NCBI RefSeq assembly: GCF_041538045.1
Contig: NZ_JBGOSE010000001.1
Location: forward strand, 620,001 to 684,000
Direction: 5' to 3'
DNA from: Aliiglaciecola sp041538045
GTDB lineage: Bacteria; Pseudomonadota; Gammaproteobacteria; Enterobacterales; Alteromonadaceae
DNA length: 64,000 nucleotides
Positions 34,896-44,225 of the stretch are shown here, piece by piece. Numbering within the stretch: position 1 is the stretch's first letter; every line of letters starts with the position of its first letter. Below the pieces are notes generated by a model that saw nothing but the letters and a program-made list of their open reading frames with translations, did no database searches and was not told the DNA's origin. A program made the position numbers and the translations under genes.

Positions 34896-36695
34896 ATGCA
34901 AAATTATAAATCTCCGGTACGTGATACCTTATTTGTTATGAACGAGCTGCTTGGTTTTGAAAAACACTATGAAAAATTAGGTTTTGAAGATGCCAATCCA
35001 GAAATGGTTGAAGCTATTACATCAGAAGCTGCTAAATTTACTGAAAACGTGTTAGCGCCGATCAATGCTATTGGTGATGAAGTAGGGTGTAAGTGGGAAG
35101 ACGGTAACGTCACCACACCTCCAGGTTTTAAAGAAGCATACAAAACGTATTGTGAAGGCGGCTGGCCGTCAATGACACACCCCGTTGAATTTGGTGGTCA
35201 GGCGTTACCTTATTCTTTGGCTTCAGCGATTGCTGAATGGACTTCAGGTGCAAACCATTCTTGGGCTATGTACCCAGGGTTGAGCCAAGGGTGTATTGCC
35301 ACTATTAATAGTCATGGTACCGATGAGCAAAAGCAAACATTTTTGCCTCCGCTAATTGAAGGTCGCTGGACAGGTACTATGTGTTTGACCGAATCACACT
35401 GTGGTTCCGACTTAGGTATGTTGAAAACCAAAGCGGTTCCAAATGATGACGGTACTTATAGTCTAACTGGAACGAAAATTTTTATTTCTGCTGGGGAGCA
35501 TGATTTCTCTGAAAATATCGTGCATATCGTACTTGCTCGCTTGCCAGATGCACCAGCAGGAACCAAAGGTATTTCATTGTTTGTTGTACCTAAATTTAAC
35601 GTTAATGAGCAAAGTGAAATTGTTGATCGTAATAATGTTAATTGTGGCTCAATTGAACATAAGATGGGAATTAAAGCGAGTGCCACTTGTGTGATCAATT
35701 TTGATAATGCCAAGGGGTACTTAATTGGCCCACCAAACCGTGGTTTGAATTGTATGTTTACCTTTATGAACACTGCTCGAATTGGTACCGGTTTAGAAGG
35801 TCTAGCTGGAACAGAAGCCGCGTTTCAAGGTGCATTAGCTTACGCTAAAGACAGATTGCAGTTCCGTTCTACAAAGGGCGCGGTTAATCCAGACGGTCCC
35901 GCAGATCCAATTATTGTACATCCTGATGTTCGTCGTATGCTGCTAACTCAAAAAGCCTTCGCTGAAGGAAATCGTGCGTTAGCCATCTATTGTATGCAAA
36001 TGGTAGATATTACCCTATACAGTGAAGATGAAGCAGACAAACAAGTTGCTGAAGCTAAATTGGCATTATTGACCCCAATCGTTAAAGCGTTCTTAACTGA
36101 AACTGCCCAAGAAGCTACTAGTTATGGTATGCAAGTCTATGGCGGACATGGGTTCATTAAAGAGTGGGGCATGGAGCAACTAGCCCGTGATACACGAATA
36201 TGTACAATGTATGAAGGCACTACTGGTATTCAAGCTATTGATTTATTAGGTCGTAAAATTTTAGGTTCTAAAGGCCAACTGTTAACAGTTTTTATTAAGG
36301 AAGTTCAAGAGTATTGCTTGAGTGTTCGTGATAAGTCTCAATTTAACGCATGGTCAAATGCAATTGAATCACACATTGATGAGTGGTCTCAAATGACTCA
36401 GGAAATTGCTAAACGTTCAGCTAGTAATCCAGATGAAGTTGGCGCAGCTTCCGTAGACTACCTAATGTACTCTGGCTACATCATTGTTGGCTACCTATGG
36501 CTAAAAATGGCCGTTGTTGCACAAGAAAAGCTAGATGCTGGCACTTCTGAGGTCGCTTTTTATGAAGCAAAACTGCAAACGGCTGACTTCTATTTTGCGC
36601 GTTTGCTTTCACGTACTCGTTCTCATGCATCGGCTATAGAAACAGGCTCTGAAAACTTGATGAGTATGCCTGTTGATTATTTCTTAATTGATTAA
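34896..36695 (+). CDS. acyl-CoA dehydrogenase, long (DmdC/FadE5-like) type
   Basis: FAD enzyme of 599 residues, about 200 longer than ordinary acyl-CoA dehydrogenases because of a C-terminal extension found in the DmdC/FadE5-type group. Seen are MCLTESHCGSDLGMLKTKA (flavin loop), GTKIFISAGEHD, EHKMGIKASATCVI and the catalytic glutamate in TRICTMYEGTTGIQAIDL. It introduces the first double bond in the pathway completed by the two genes before it. DmdC acts on methylmercaptopropionyl-CoA, but no Dmd partner is visible, so a medium-to-long acyl-CoA is the simpler reading. Confidence 0.92.
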   Translation: MQNYKSPVRDTLFVMNELLGFEKHYEKLGFEDANPEMVEAITSEAAKFTENVLAPINAIGDEVGCKWEDGNVTTPPGFKEAYKTYCEGGWPSMTHPVEFGGQALPYSLASAIAEWTSGANHSWAMYPGLSQGCIATINSHGTDEQKQTFLPPLIEGRWTGTMCLTESHCGSDLGMLKTKAVPNDDGTYSLTGTKIFISAGEHDFSENIVHIVLARLPDAPAGTKGISLFVVPKFNVNEQSEIVDRNNVNCGSIEHKMGIKASATCVINFDNAKGYLIGPPNRGLNCMFTFMNTARIGTGLEGLAGTEAAFQGALAYAKDRLQFRSTKGAVNPDGPADPIIVHPDVRRMLLTQKAFAEGNRALAIYCMQMVDITLYSEDEADKQVAEAKLALLTPIVKAFLTETAQEATSYGMQVYGGHGFIKEWGMEQLARDTRICTMYEGTTGIQAIDLLGRKILGSKGQLLTVFIKEVQEYCLSVRDKSQFNAWSNAIESHIDEWSQMTQEIAKRSASNPDEVGAASVDYLMYSGYIIVGYLWLKMAVVAQEKLDAGTSEVAFYEAKLQTADFYFARLLSRTRSHASAIETGSENLMSMPVDYFLID

Positions 36696-36729
36696 AATAA
36701 ACTGACATCAGAAATGTAAGTCGATCAGT

Positions 36730-36757
36730 AGCGGATGAAGTATCATCCGCTTTTTTT
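36730..36757 (+). terminator. intrinsic terminator after beta-oxidation operon
   Basis: The stem AGCGGATGA/TCATCCGCT with loop AGTA is followed by six more T residues. Confidence 0.9.
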
Positions 36758-36782
36758 GTTCTGTTCATTACAATAATGGGAT

Positions 36783-37688
36783 ATGAGAATGCAAAGTAAA
36801 CTGGTTCAAATTGATGAATGTTATATTCACTACATAGAGATGTCTCAATGTGAGTCGCCAAAAGGTACCCTTATTTTTTTACATGGTTTTCCTGAAAACT
36901 GGCAAACTTGGCGTTATCAATTAATGCATTTTTCAAAACATTATCGTGTTATTGCACCTGATTTACCCGGTTATAATCAATCATCAAAACCAAAGGACGT
37001 TGAGTTTTATGAAGTTACCAATTTAATTGAGGTAATGAGTCGATTTGTCAGCTTTGTGTCGTCAGGCCAGCCTGTTTCACTTATAGCGCATGATTGGGGC
37101 GGGGCAATTGCGTGGCCGCTTGTGGCCTTTCATGGTGATTTATTTGCACGCTTAATTATTTTAAACGCAGCTCACCCAAGTACATTTACTCGTGAAATGA
37201 TATGCAATCAACAGCAACGGGAAAAAAGTGCCTACATACATCAATTGATTGCTCAGGATGCAACTGAAACGGTAGCAAAAGATAACTTTCGCTTCTTAAC
37301 CGATATGTTCTTAGATGAAGATGGCAATTCAGCATTGAGCGATGATGAAATCGCAGAATACCAAAGCAGTTGGCAAATCCCTGGGGTTCTTGATGCTATG
37401 TTGAACTATTATCGTGCTATGCCACAATTAGCGCCGATTAATACTAATGGTCACGGGTCAGGCCCTGTGACTGACACACAGAATATGAAGATCCCAAATA
37501 TTAGAATTAACGTACCTACTTTAGTGATGTGGGGTATCCGAGATTTAGCATTTGTGCCTGAGGTGTTAAATGAGTTAGATGAATTTGTAGCGGATTTAAA
37601 AGTGGTTCCCTTTGAGAATGCTAATCATTGGTTACACCATCAATACCCGCAACAAGTAAATCAACTAATTGAACATTTTTTGGATTAA
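36783..37688 (+). CDS. epoxide-hydrolase-like alpha/beta hydrolase
   Basis: A 301-residue alpha/beta hydrolase. HGFPENWQTW gives the oxyanion region and LIAHDWGGAIAW the nucleophile elbow with Asp rather than Ser, as in epoxide hydrolases and haloalkane dehalogenases. A cap domain lies at about 140-215. TLVMWGIRDLAFVPE carries the acid and NHWLHHQYP the base His. No signal peptide; cytoplasmic. It is separated from the beta-oxidation operon by a terminator, so it has its own promoter. Fluoroacetate-dehalogenase-like activity is possible; the substrate cannot be decided. Confidence 0.85.
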   Translation: MRMQSKLVQIDECYIHYIEMSQCESPKGTLIFLHGFPENWQTWRYQLMHFSKHYRVIAPDLPGYNQSSKPKDVEFYEVTNLIEVMSRFVSFVSSGQPVSLIAHDWGGAIAWPLVAFHGDLFARLIILNAAHPSTFTREMICNQQQREKSAYIHQLIAQDATETVAKDNFRFLTDMFLDEDGNSALSDDEIAEYQSSWQIPGVLDAMLNYYRAMPQLAPINTNGHGSGPVTDTQNMKIPNIRINVPTLVMWGIRDLAFVPEVLNELDEFVADLKVVPFENANHWLHHQYPQQVNQLIEHFLD

Positions 37689-37752
37689 GGTTGATCTGAT
37701 TTTGTGCAGTTTTGCCAGTGTTTGATAAGCAATATTATAGTCTATAAAAACG

Positions 37753-37778
37753 AAAAACAGCCTCAAAAGAGGCTGTTT
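37753..37778 (-). terminator. terminator of DUF3718 copy 1
   Basis: The stem AAACAGCCTC/GAGGCTGTTT with an AAAA loop reads on the minus strand into a T run. It also faces the epoxide-hydrolase gene coming from the left. Confidence 0.85.
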
Positions 37779-37842
37779 CCCGAGGATGTAGACATTGCAT
37801 GCCTACCTACCATGTTGAACTGTTCCAGTTCTTTATTCTTTC

Positions 37843-38238
37843 TTATATACGATCTTTGATAACGGCTGAGATAGGCGAAGCATCCAGACCATTCTCTGCT
37901 ATCCAAGCTTGTAGCGTTTTACCATCATTCTCAGGAGAGGTTAAATTAGACTTCGGCATTTTTTTAACTAATAACGTACCAGTTTTAACCGCGTCGCTTA
38001 GCATAGCTGTACGTATAAGGCTGTTACCGTTACAGGTTACACCGGAGTAATAATCTTTTAATTTCATTTTATAGTCAGAGTGGACTTTTTTCATTTTCTT
38101 ACGAAGTTCACTCTTATCATCAGTTTTGACGATGGTGCAAATGTTTTGCAACGCATCGTTAATATCGGCTTGTGCGGTGCCCGTTAAAAGTAAAGAAGTG
38201 GCTGCGATGGCAATTGAAGTTTTAACAATTTTCAACAT
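37843..38238 (-). CDS. DUF3718 family secreted protein, tandem copy 1
   Basis: A 131-residue protein with a clear signal peptide (IAIAATSLLLTGTAQA, cleaved near residue 23) and a DUF3718 domain. Shared features are ALQNICTIVKTDDKSELRK, KLKDYYSGVTCNGNSLIRT and SPENDGKTLQAWI. Lys and Arg are plentiful in the middle segment. Two Cys residues may form a disulfide in the periplasm. The GAGGA ribosome site lies in the conserved leader. It differs from copy 2 by only a few residues. No function is known for the family. Confidence 0.88.
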   Translation of the reverse strand: MLKIVKTSIAIAATSLLLTGTAQADINDALQNICTIVKTDDKSELRKKMKKVHSDYKMKLKDYYSGVTCNGNSLIRTAMLSDAVKTGTLLVKKMPKSNLTSPENDGKTLQAWIAENGLDASPISAVIKDRI

Positions 38239-38528
38239 GGTTAAATTCCTCTGTAAATTAACATATAAGTTGCGTCTGTGTTTGACGGTTTTAATTAAAC
38301 AGTATTAGACTTTAGTTTAAAATCTTAACCTTGATACAAAGGTATTTGAAGTGATACCTAAATGGGGCTGATTTAATCTATCCATATGATATTGCTATGT
38401 AAATTACTTTATATCATTCAAAAATCCACGTTTGGGTGACCACTCAAATGACTTTTGTTAATTGCATCTCAATTATACAGGAGTGACTTTAACTAATTAA
38501 CACTTAAGCAACGCTTGTTTTGAACAAC

Positions 38529-38556
38529 GAAAAACAGCCTCAAAAGAGGCTGTTTT
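38529..38556 (-). terminator. terminator of DUF3718 copy 2
   Basis: Identical stem to that of copy 1 (AAACAGCCTC/GAGGCTGTTT, AAAA loop), reading into T residues on the minus strand. Confidence 0.85.
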
Positions 38557-38619
38557 CCAAGGATGTAGACATTGCATGCCTACCTACCATGTTGAACTGA
38601 TTCAGTTCTTTATTCTTTC

Positions 38620-39015
38620 TTAGATACGGTCTTTAATAACGGCTGAGATAGGTGAAGTATCTAGGCCATTCTCTGCTATCCAAGCCTGTAGCGTTTTTCC
38701 GTCATTTTCAGGAGAGGTTAAATTAGACTTTGGCATTTTTTTAACCATTAATGTACCAGTATTAACCGCGTCGCTTAACATAGCTGTGCGTATAAGGCTG
38801 TTACCGTTACAGCTTACACCGGAGTAATAATCTTTTAATTTCATTTTATAGTCAGAGTGGACTTTTTTCATTTTCTTACGAAGTTCACTCTTATCATCAG
38901 TTTTGACGATGGTGCAAATGTTTTGCAAAGCATCGTTAATATCGGCTTGTGCGGTGCCCGTTAAAAGTAAAGAAGTGGCTGCGATGGCAATTGAAGCTTT
39001 AACAATTTTCAACAT
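38620..39015 (-). CDS. DUF3718 family secreted protein, tandem copy 2
   Basis: A 131-residue near-identical paralogue of copy 1. The frame extends 26 codons further upstream, but the Met at 39015 aligns with copy 1 and has the same AGAGGA ribosome site, so it is chosen. Visible changes are conservative, such as V to A in the signal, T to S before the central Cys, and L to M near residue 90. Each copy has its own leader and terminator, so both are probably expressed independently. Confidence 0.88.
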   Translation of the reverse strand: MLKIVKASIAIAATSLLLTGTAQADINDALQNICTIVKTDDKSELRKKMKKVHSDYKMKLKDYYSGVSCNGNSLIRTAMLSDAVNTGTLMVKKMPKSNLTSPENDGKTLQAWIAENGLDTSPISAVIKDRI

Positions 39016-39275
39016 GGTTAAATTCCTCTGTAAATTAACATATAAGTTGCGTCTGTGTTTGACGTTTTTAATTAAACGCCAATTTTTAAACACTTAAAAC
39101 CTTACAGTTAATACTAAGGTATATAGTTAGATACGATGCAAGTTAGCCCTAATTTCATAATTCTTTGCACTCTGGTTAGTTTGAACTACAAGCACAACCT
39201 GATTCCCCCGCGATAGGGGAATAAAAAGTTTTAAATAAAGGGATTCCCGCTAATTGAAATGGCTCAAATAGCATT

Positions 39276-40178
39276 TTAATGATGGTTAAATTGACGTGCA
39301 ACTTCAAAAATTTGTTCTCTCATCCAAATGTGAGCATGGTCATGATCCGCACTTACATGCCAGTACAAATAATGTTCCACAGGTGGCACATCAAAAGGCA
39401 TTTCATAAAAAGAAAGATCGTAATGTTTTGCTAGATGGTAGGGGATACAAGCAATTAAATCAGTTTTCACTATGATACTTGGAATGGTTAGGAAATGCTG
39501 ACCACGCAAAACTATTTTACGACGTTTGCCAATTTTGTCTAAGGCCAATTCAATCGGACCTGGATCGCTTCGTCTATGGGAAACATTAACCTGACCGAGC
39601 CTTAAAAATGTTTCCAAATCTATGCCATTACGAAGGTCGGGGTGGTTTTTTCGAGCCATTACCACAAACCTGTCTTGAGTAAATTGATGTTTGCACAAAT
39701 GGGGGTCTGTAAAGGTAGATGAGTCAGCGAAAAAGTCTAGGCTGCCACTTGCCATTGCCGAAACCACAGCGTTACTTGAGAGTTCAAAATTAGTGATGGC
39801 GATTTTTGGTGCTCGGGTTTGTAAATTGGCCAGAAGTCGAGGCATGAGACTAGCTTCAAAAAGATCTCGAGTCGCAAAGTGAAAAGTTTTTTCCGCTGTT
39901 TCAGGGATAAATGTATGACTGTCTTGTACACTTTTGCGCAATAAAGATAGTGCGTCGCGAGCGGGCCCTATAATATTTTGAGCCACTGGCGTTGGTGTCA
40001 TGCTATGACCTGTACGGACGAACAATGGATCATTTAGCATGTCTCTTAATCTAGCAAGAGAGTTACTGACTGCTGGTTGGGTGATACATAATACATCTGC
40101 TGCTTTGGTAAGACTGCCAGCGGTATAAATTGCATCAAAAACAGCAAATAAATTCAAGTCAATTCGATTTAAATTCAT
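39276..40178 (-). CDS. LysR-family transcriptional regulator
   Basis: A 300-residue regulator with an N-terminal winged helix (about residues 5-65: DLNLFAVFDAIYTAGSLTKAA and TQPAVSNSLARLR) and a C-terminal effector-binding domain. DPLFVRTGHSMTPTP is the typical linker-helix entry of the NodD/LinR-like subgroup. It is divergent from the MaoC-type hydratase gene, the classic arrangement for LysR control of a neighbour. A dyad ACCTA-N3-TAGGT (40205-40217) lies between them. The effector is probably a hydroxy- or acyl-compound, but that is inference. Confidence 0.9.
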   Translation of the reverse strand: MNLNRIDLNLFAVFDAIYTAGSLTKAADVLCITQPAVSNSLARLRDMLNDPLFVRTGHSMTPTPVAQNIIGPARDALSLLRKSVQDSHTFIPETAEKTFHFATRDLFEASLMPRLLANLQTRAPKIAITNFELSSNAVVSAMASGSLDFFADSSTFTDPHLCKHQFTQDRFVVMARKNHPDLRNGIDLETFLRLGQVNVSHRRSDPGPIELALDKIGKRRKIVLRGQHFLTIPSIIVKTDLIACIPYHLAKHYDLSFYEMPFDVPPVEHYLYWHVSADHDHAHIWMREQIFEVARQFNHH

Positions 40179-40204
40179 GTGGATCCTATGTTTAATTTAC
40201 ACTT

Positions 40205-40217
40205 ACCTAATATAGGT
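40205..40217. promoter_or_regulatory. candidate LysR operator
   Basis: The inverted repeat ACCTA-N3-TAGGT lies 27 bases upstream of the lysR start and in the shared intergenic region with the MaoC gene. It contains a T-N9-A rather than the ideal T-N11-A core, so the assignment is tentative. Confidence 0.4.
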
Positions 40218-40331
40218 TAGCCATTAGAAATCATGATGGAACATTATACATAACATTCATTTTATTAATAGTGCTTGTGTTGGTAAGATTTAAAGAATTT
40301 GTTAATAAATGTATATAAATAAGGGTGATAC

Positions 40332-40778
40332 ATGTCAAAATCGTTAATCAATTTAGTGGAAGGTGATGAATTGGGCCACACCGATTGGATTACTATTGAT
40401 CAAGAAATAATTAATCAATTTGCTGATGCAACTAAAGATCATCAATGGATCCATGTGGACCAAGAACGTTGTGAAAAAGAAAGCCCATTTGGAATGCCAA
40501 TTGCCCACGGATTATTGTCAACGGCGTTAATGCCAAATGCGTTTTATCAACTAATTAAATTGAATCCAACTAAGCAAACGTTACTGAATTATGGTGTTGA
40601 TAGTTTGCGCTTCTTAGAGCCGGTTAGAGTAAATGATCGCATTCGCTATCAGGTTAGCTTGGATTCCAAAACAACTAAATCTACAGGGGTTCTCTATCGC
40701 TTCAATACGCAAGTAGAAATTGAAAATAGAGAAAAGCCCGCCATGATTGGTAAGTTTTTAATGCTATTGATTCAATAG
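40332..40778 (+). CDS. MaoC-family (R)-specific enoyl-CoA hydratase
   Basis: A single hot-dog-fold protein of 148 residues. The hydratase-2 motif is visible as FADATKDHQWIHVD with the catalytic Asp and His, followed by GMPIAHGLLSTAL. Such proteins hydrate trans-2-enoyl-CoA to the (R)-3-hydroxy form, linking beta-oxidation to polyester or side pathways; a close subgroup is called NodN-like. It is divergent from a LysR gene. No PHA synthase is present in the window, so the destination of the product is open. Confidence 0.87.
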   Translation: MSKSLINLVEGDELGHTDWITIDQEIINQFADATKDHQWIHVDQERCEKESPFGMPIAHGLLSTALMPNAFYQLIKLNPTKQTLLNYGVDSLRFLEPVRVNDRIRYQVSLDSKTTKSTGVLYRFNTQVEIENREKPAMIGKFLMLLIQ

Positions 40779-40789
40779 AATTTTATTTA

Positions 40790-40809
40790 CCTACCAAGTG
40801 ACTGGTAGG
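40790..40809. other. small hairpin after the MaoC gene
   Basis: CCTACCA pairs with TGGTAGG across a six-base loop, 11 bases after the MaoC stop. It lacks a T run, so it is at best a weak terminator. Confidence 0.35.
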
Positions 40810-40828
40810 GCCATATATTTAGGAAATG

Positions 40829-40859
40829 TTTACATATAAGTAACAGTAAATTTACATAT
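40829..40859 (+). repeat. direct repeat upstream of second TonB receptor
   Basis: TTTACATAT occurs at 40829 and again at 40851, 22 bases apart or about two helical turns. The position, some 150-180 bases before the receptor start, suits a pair of activator or repressor sites. Confidence 0.35.
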
Positions 40860-41010
40860 GGTGAATATGCCCCTAATATTTGTCGGAGGCTGGGAGAAGT
40901 TGCTAGCTCAAAACAAAAATTAAATTATCAAGTGAAAGTATAGGTTTAATAACATTGTTTTTGGATGTTGCTTTGGCCACTACTGATCACGTTGATTTAG
41001 GGGACACTCA

Positions 41011-43707
41011 ATGAAAATCAAGACTCGTATTAGCGCGTTAGCGGCAATTGTCTCTGCGCAATTTTTAGCGATGCCTAATTTGGCAGTTGCGCAAGAGCAA
41101 CAGGCTAATGAAGAAGTTGAACTAATAATGGTGACGGGTAGCTTTGTTAGACGCTCGGAAAATTTTGAATCACCATCTCCTTTAGCCGTCATCGATAGCG
41201 TTGCAATAGACGCAATCGGTGCTAAAAATATTGCAGACATTACTCAAACACTAACTATCAATTCAGGAACGGAAAACAATCCTGATGCGTTTACCCAAAA
41301 TGCAACTGCAGGCACATCCAATATTAACTTGCGTGGACTCGGGGTTGCATCAACCTTAGTGCTTTTGAATAATCGTCGCCAGGTTGTTAACTCCCAACCA
41401 ACAAATGACGGTCTAAACTTCGTTGATACTAGTTCATTGGTACCCATGATTGCCATAAACCGTATGGAAGTGGTCAAAGATGGTGCTTCAGCACTTTATG
41501 GCTCTGATGCGGTAGCAGGTGTGGTTAACTTCATAACTAAACGTAATTATGAAGGCGCTATGATGAGCTTTGACTACCAGGATGGAGCTCATGGCGATAA
41601 TAAGGAATACGTAGTTCAAGGTTTATGGGGCGCTAACGGTGACAAAGGCAATATTATGGCTGCGGTTAGCTATACAAACCGTTCACCATTGTTTATTAGC
41701 GACCGTCGTTTAAGTCGGCCTCAAGATGATACCAGTGCTTTGGGTAATCCAGGTTCGTACTTTTTAACCATTCCAGGGGTAGGGACCTTACCTATTATTG
41801 ACCCTTATGGTTGTGAAGAGTTCGGCGGTTATCCTGATATACGTGCTCCAAGTGGCACCATTCCCGGTCTTGAAATTGGTCTTTGTGGTTTCGATTTTGG
41901 TCCTTACTATTCATACGTAGCAGATGAATCTCGCACGAATATTTACGCCCAAGGTACCTACCAGTTAACTGACGAAATTATGTGGACAACTGAATTTGGT
42001 TATGCAAGAAACCGAGCAGAGCGAGGAGGAGCGCCGAGCTTCCCAATTTTAACTTCACCCTTAGTGCCAGCGGATCATCCGCAAAACCCCTTTGGTGCTC
42101 CAGTGGCATTCTTCGGCCGTGCCGAAGGTAATGGTTTTGAAGGTGATGCAGCACAAACTGAGTCAGACACCTTTCGATTTAATACCGCGTTGCAAGGAGA
42201 GCTAGAAAATGGTTTCTGGGAAGTCAGTTATACCCGAGCGGTGAATGACTTCTTATTTAAAGTACCAGATGTGTTAAACACTGAATTTAACTTAGCATTA
42301 AATGGTCTAGGTGGAGGTCAGTGTAACCCATTGACAGGTACACCTGGTGAAGGCGATTGTGAATATTTTAATCCGTTTGCAACGTCATATACAACTGCAC
42401 CAAACTCACAATATGTGATTGATTCATTTACCGGCGAACAACTTATTGACTCAAAATCTGATTTAGAAGTGTTCGAGGGATTAGCATCTTTCGAGGCATT
42501 TGAAATGGATGGCGGAGCTGTAGGGATAGCGTTGGGAATGCAATACAGAGAGGAAAAATTGTCACAAGATTATGATTCACTTGCTAACCAGGACAGTTTT
42601 ACGTTTGTAATTGGTAACCCCGATTTTGACGGTTCATTAGATGTGTGGGCAATGTTCGGTGAATTAGCGTTACCTGTAACTGAAGATCTTGATATTCAAA
42701 TAGCGGTACGTTATGAAGATTACGGCGGTACTATTGGGGATACCTTGGATCCTAAATTGGCATTCTCTTACCGAGCAAGTGAAACATTTTCTGTTAGAGG
42801 GTCCATTTCAACATCCTTTAGAGCGCCAACAGTATTTTTAAGAAATGGTGGAGTGACAACGCTACAACAATTGGTTGATCCGGTTCAAGAAGCTCAGTCA
42901 TTTGCAGCGGTGCGTACATCAGGGAATGAAGACCTTACTCCAGAAGAATCCACTGCATATAATCTAGGCATATCGTTTGAACCAATTGATGACTTGTCAA
43001 TTGAAGTGGATTATTGGACCTTCGAGTTTGACAATCTTATTATTCAAGAAAATGCACAAGCTGTTTTAAACTCTGATGCAACCAACCCTGATCGTGTAGT
43101 GCGAGCGGGGGATCCATTAACCGGTCCAGTGTTACAAGTTAACAATACTTATGTAAATGCGAGTTCATTGGAAACTTCTGGATTAGATATTGTGGGCAGT
43201 TACAAAGTTGAAACAGATAATGCAGGAACCTTTACGCCATCGATTAATGCGACATATATTACTAAATATGATTTAGATGATCCTCAAGCAGGAATGATTG
43301 ATGGGGCTGGCAGACGTAACTTCAATAATATCGGAGTGTCTTCACCAGAGTTACGTATGAATCTTGGTTTACATTGGAGCGCGGGTGTTCATGCGGCTAA
43401 CGTATTTGTTCGTTACATCAGTGGTTATGATGATGACCAAAACTGTAGCGATGGTACATTGGCAACGGGCGGTGAGTGTGCAACCAATAGTTACTATGAA
43501 GTAGATAGCCATGTAACTATTGATGCTCAATATAACCTGGACTTAGGCTCTATGCTTGAAACTGACATGAGCTATGTACTATCTATTGGTGGTATTAACT
43601 TAATGGATGAAAACCCTCCGCAATTGTTCACTAACAGTGGGTTTGATTCGAAAGTTCATGATCCACGTGGTAGACAAATATACGCTAGATTGGCGGTAGA
43701 GTTCTAA
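41011..43707 (+). CDS. TonB-dependent outer membrane receptor
   Basis: An 898-residue outer membrane receptor. The signal peptide ends near NLAVAQE (about residue 28). The plug begins at RSENFESPSPLAVID and includes LRGLGVASTLVLLNNRRQV and VKDGASALYGSDAVAGVVNF. The barrel carries FRAPTVFLRNGG and ends LAVEF with the terminal Phe needed for assembly. Two Cys-containing surface loops (GGGQCNPLTGTPGEGDCE and QNCSDGTLATGGECATN) resemble calcium-binding or disulfide loops. It shares its plug pattern with the receptor at 10.2 kb but is not a recent duplicate. Ligand unknown. Confidence 0.92.
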   Translation: MKIKTRISALAAIVSAQFLAMPNLAVAQEQQANEEVELIMVTGSFVRRSENFESPSPLAVIDSVAIDAIGAKNIADITQTLTINSGTENNPDAFTQNATAGTSNINLRGLGVASTLVLLNNRRQVVNSQPTNDGLNFVDTSSLVPMIAINRMEVVKDGASALYGSDAVAGVVNFITKRNYEGAMMSFDYQDGAHGDNKEYVVQGLWGANGDKGNIMAAVSYTNRSPLFISDRRLSRPQDDTSALGNPGSYFLTIPGVGTLPIIDPYGCEEFGGYPDIRAPSGTIPGLEIGLCGFDFGPYYSYVADESRTNIYAQGTYQLTDEIMWTTEFGYARNRAERGGAPSFPILTSPLVPADHPQNPFGAPVAFFGRAEGNGFEGDAAQTESDTFRFNTALQGELENGFWEVSYTRAVNDFLFKVPDVLNTEFNLALNGLGGGQCNPLTGTPGEGDCEYFNPFATSYTTAPNSQYVIDSFTGEQLIDSKSDLEVFEGLASFEAFEMDGGAVGIALGMQYREEKLSQDYDSLANQDSFTFVIGNPDFDGSLDVWAMFGELALPVTEDLDIQIAVRYEDYGGTIGDTLDPKLAFSYRASETFSVRGSISTSFRAPTVFLRNGGVTTLQQLVDPVQEAQSFAAVRTSGNEDLTPEESTAYNLGISFEPIDDLSIEVDYWTFEFDNLIIQENAQAVLNSDATNPDRVVRAGDPLTGPVLQVNNTYVNASSLETSGLDIVGSYKVETDNAGTFTPSINATYITKYDLDDPQAGMIDGAGRRNFNNIGVSSPELRMNLGLHWSAGVHAANVFVRYISGYDDDQNCSDGTLATGGECATNSYYEVDSHVTIDAQYNLDLGSMLETDMSYVLSIGGINLMDENPPQLFTNSGFDSKVHDPRGRQIYARLAVEF

Positions 43708-43728
43708 GCTATATAATTGACCATACAC

Positions 43729-43758
43729 AATCCCCGACTAGGTTCGGGGATTTTTTTT
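43729..43758 (+). terminator. intrinsic terminator after TonB receptor
   Basis: The stem AATCCCCGA/TCGGGGATT with a six-base loop is followed by T residues. Confidence 0.92.
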
Positions 43759-43866
43759 GTAAATAAGCGCTGCCATATTGAGCAATCACTTTTTGACTGA
43801 AATCTTTCAATTCTTTAATTTTTTATCAACACTTAACACCCACAAGTTACTTAAGGACACTAAGTT

Positions 43867-44169
43867 ATGGCTAAAAAATACAACCAACAACAAATCAGAG
43901 ATGCACTTTTAGATCTTAACGAAGGAAAAAGTGAAGAACAAAAGTGGCAAGTTAACGGCAGTAAATTAATTAAAACCTTTAAGTTTAAGAGTTTTGTTCG
44001 TGCTTTTGGTTGGATGTCACAAGTTGCGATTTGGGCAGAAAAGTTAAACCACCATCCAGAATGGTTTAATGTTTATAACAAGGTGGAAGTCGAATTAACT
44101 ACCCATGATGTGGATGGGATCAGTGAATTAGATTTTAAATTGGCAGAAAAAATGGATTTATTTCATTAG
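43867..44169 (+). CDS. phhB: pterin-4a-carbinolamine dehydratase
   Basis: Regenerates the pterin cofactor of phenylalanine hydroxylase by dehydrating 4a-hydroxytetrahydrobiopterin. The 100 residues contain the family signature AEKLNHHPEWFNVYNKVEV, with the paired His residues that bind the pterin, and the ending TTHDVDGISELD. An AAGGA site precedes the ATG. No phenylalanine hydroxylase gene adjoins it, so the partner phhA is elsewhere or the protein serves molybdopterin or other pterin recycling. Confidence 0.9.
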   Translation: MAKKYNQQQIRDALLDLNEGKSEEQKWQVNGSKLIKTFKFKSFVRAFGWMSQVAIWAEKLNHHPEWFNVYNKVEVELTTHDVDGISELDFKLAEKMDLFH

Positions 44170-44225
44170 TTTTAATAACAAGAGTGAGGTTAATTGTACG
44201 TAAAATAAGCCTTTTGTTTTAATTT

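Larger units (their letters stand above)
37751..38300. repeat. direct repeat unit 1 (DUF3718 gene with flanks)
   Basis: This unit and 38528-39077 match nearly base for base at an offset of exactly 777, covering the terminator, the whole gene and its upstream leader to about TTTTAATTAAAC. Differences are scattered single bases with no gaps, so the duplication is fairly recent. Confidence 0.88.
38528..39077. repeat. direct repeat unit 2 (DUF3718 gene with flanks)
   Basis: Second unit of the tandem duplication, 777 bases after the first and separated from it by about 227 bases of unrelated AT-rich sequence (38301-38527), in which no gene is seen. Confidence 0.88.

Noticed and set aside
37751..39077. 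Tandem repeats as an insertion element or CRISPR
   Set aside because: There are only two units, each a complete gene with its own terminator; no terminal inverted repeats, transposase or spacer pattern is seen.
41244..41477. Minus-strand frames inside the TonB receptor genes (also 10226-11699)
   Set aside because: They are shadows of the barrel-coding frame, without ribosome sites or family features.
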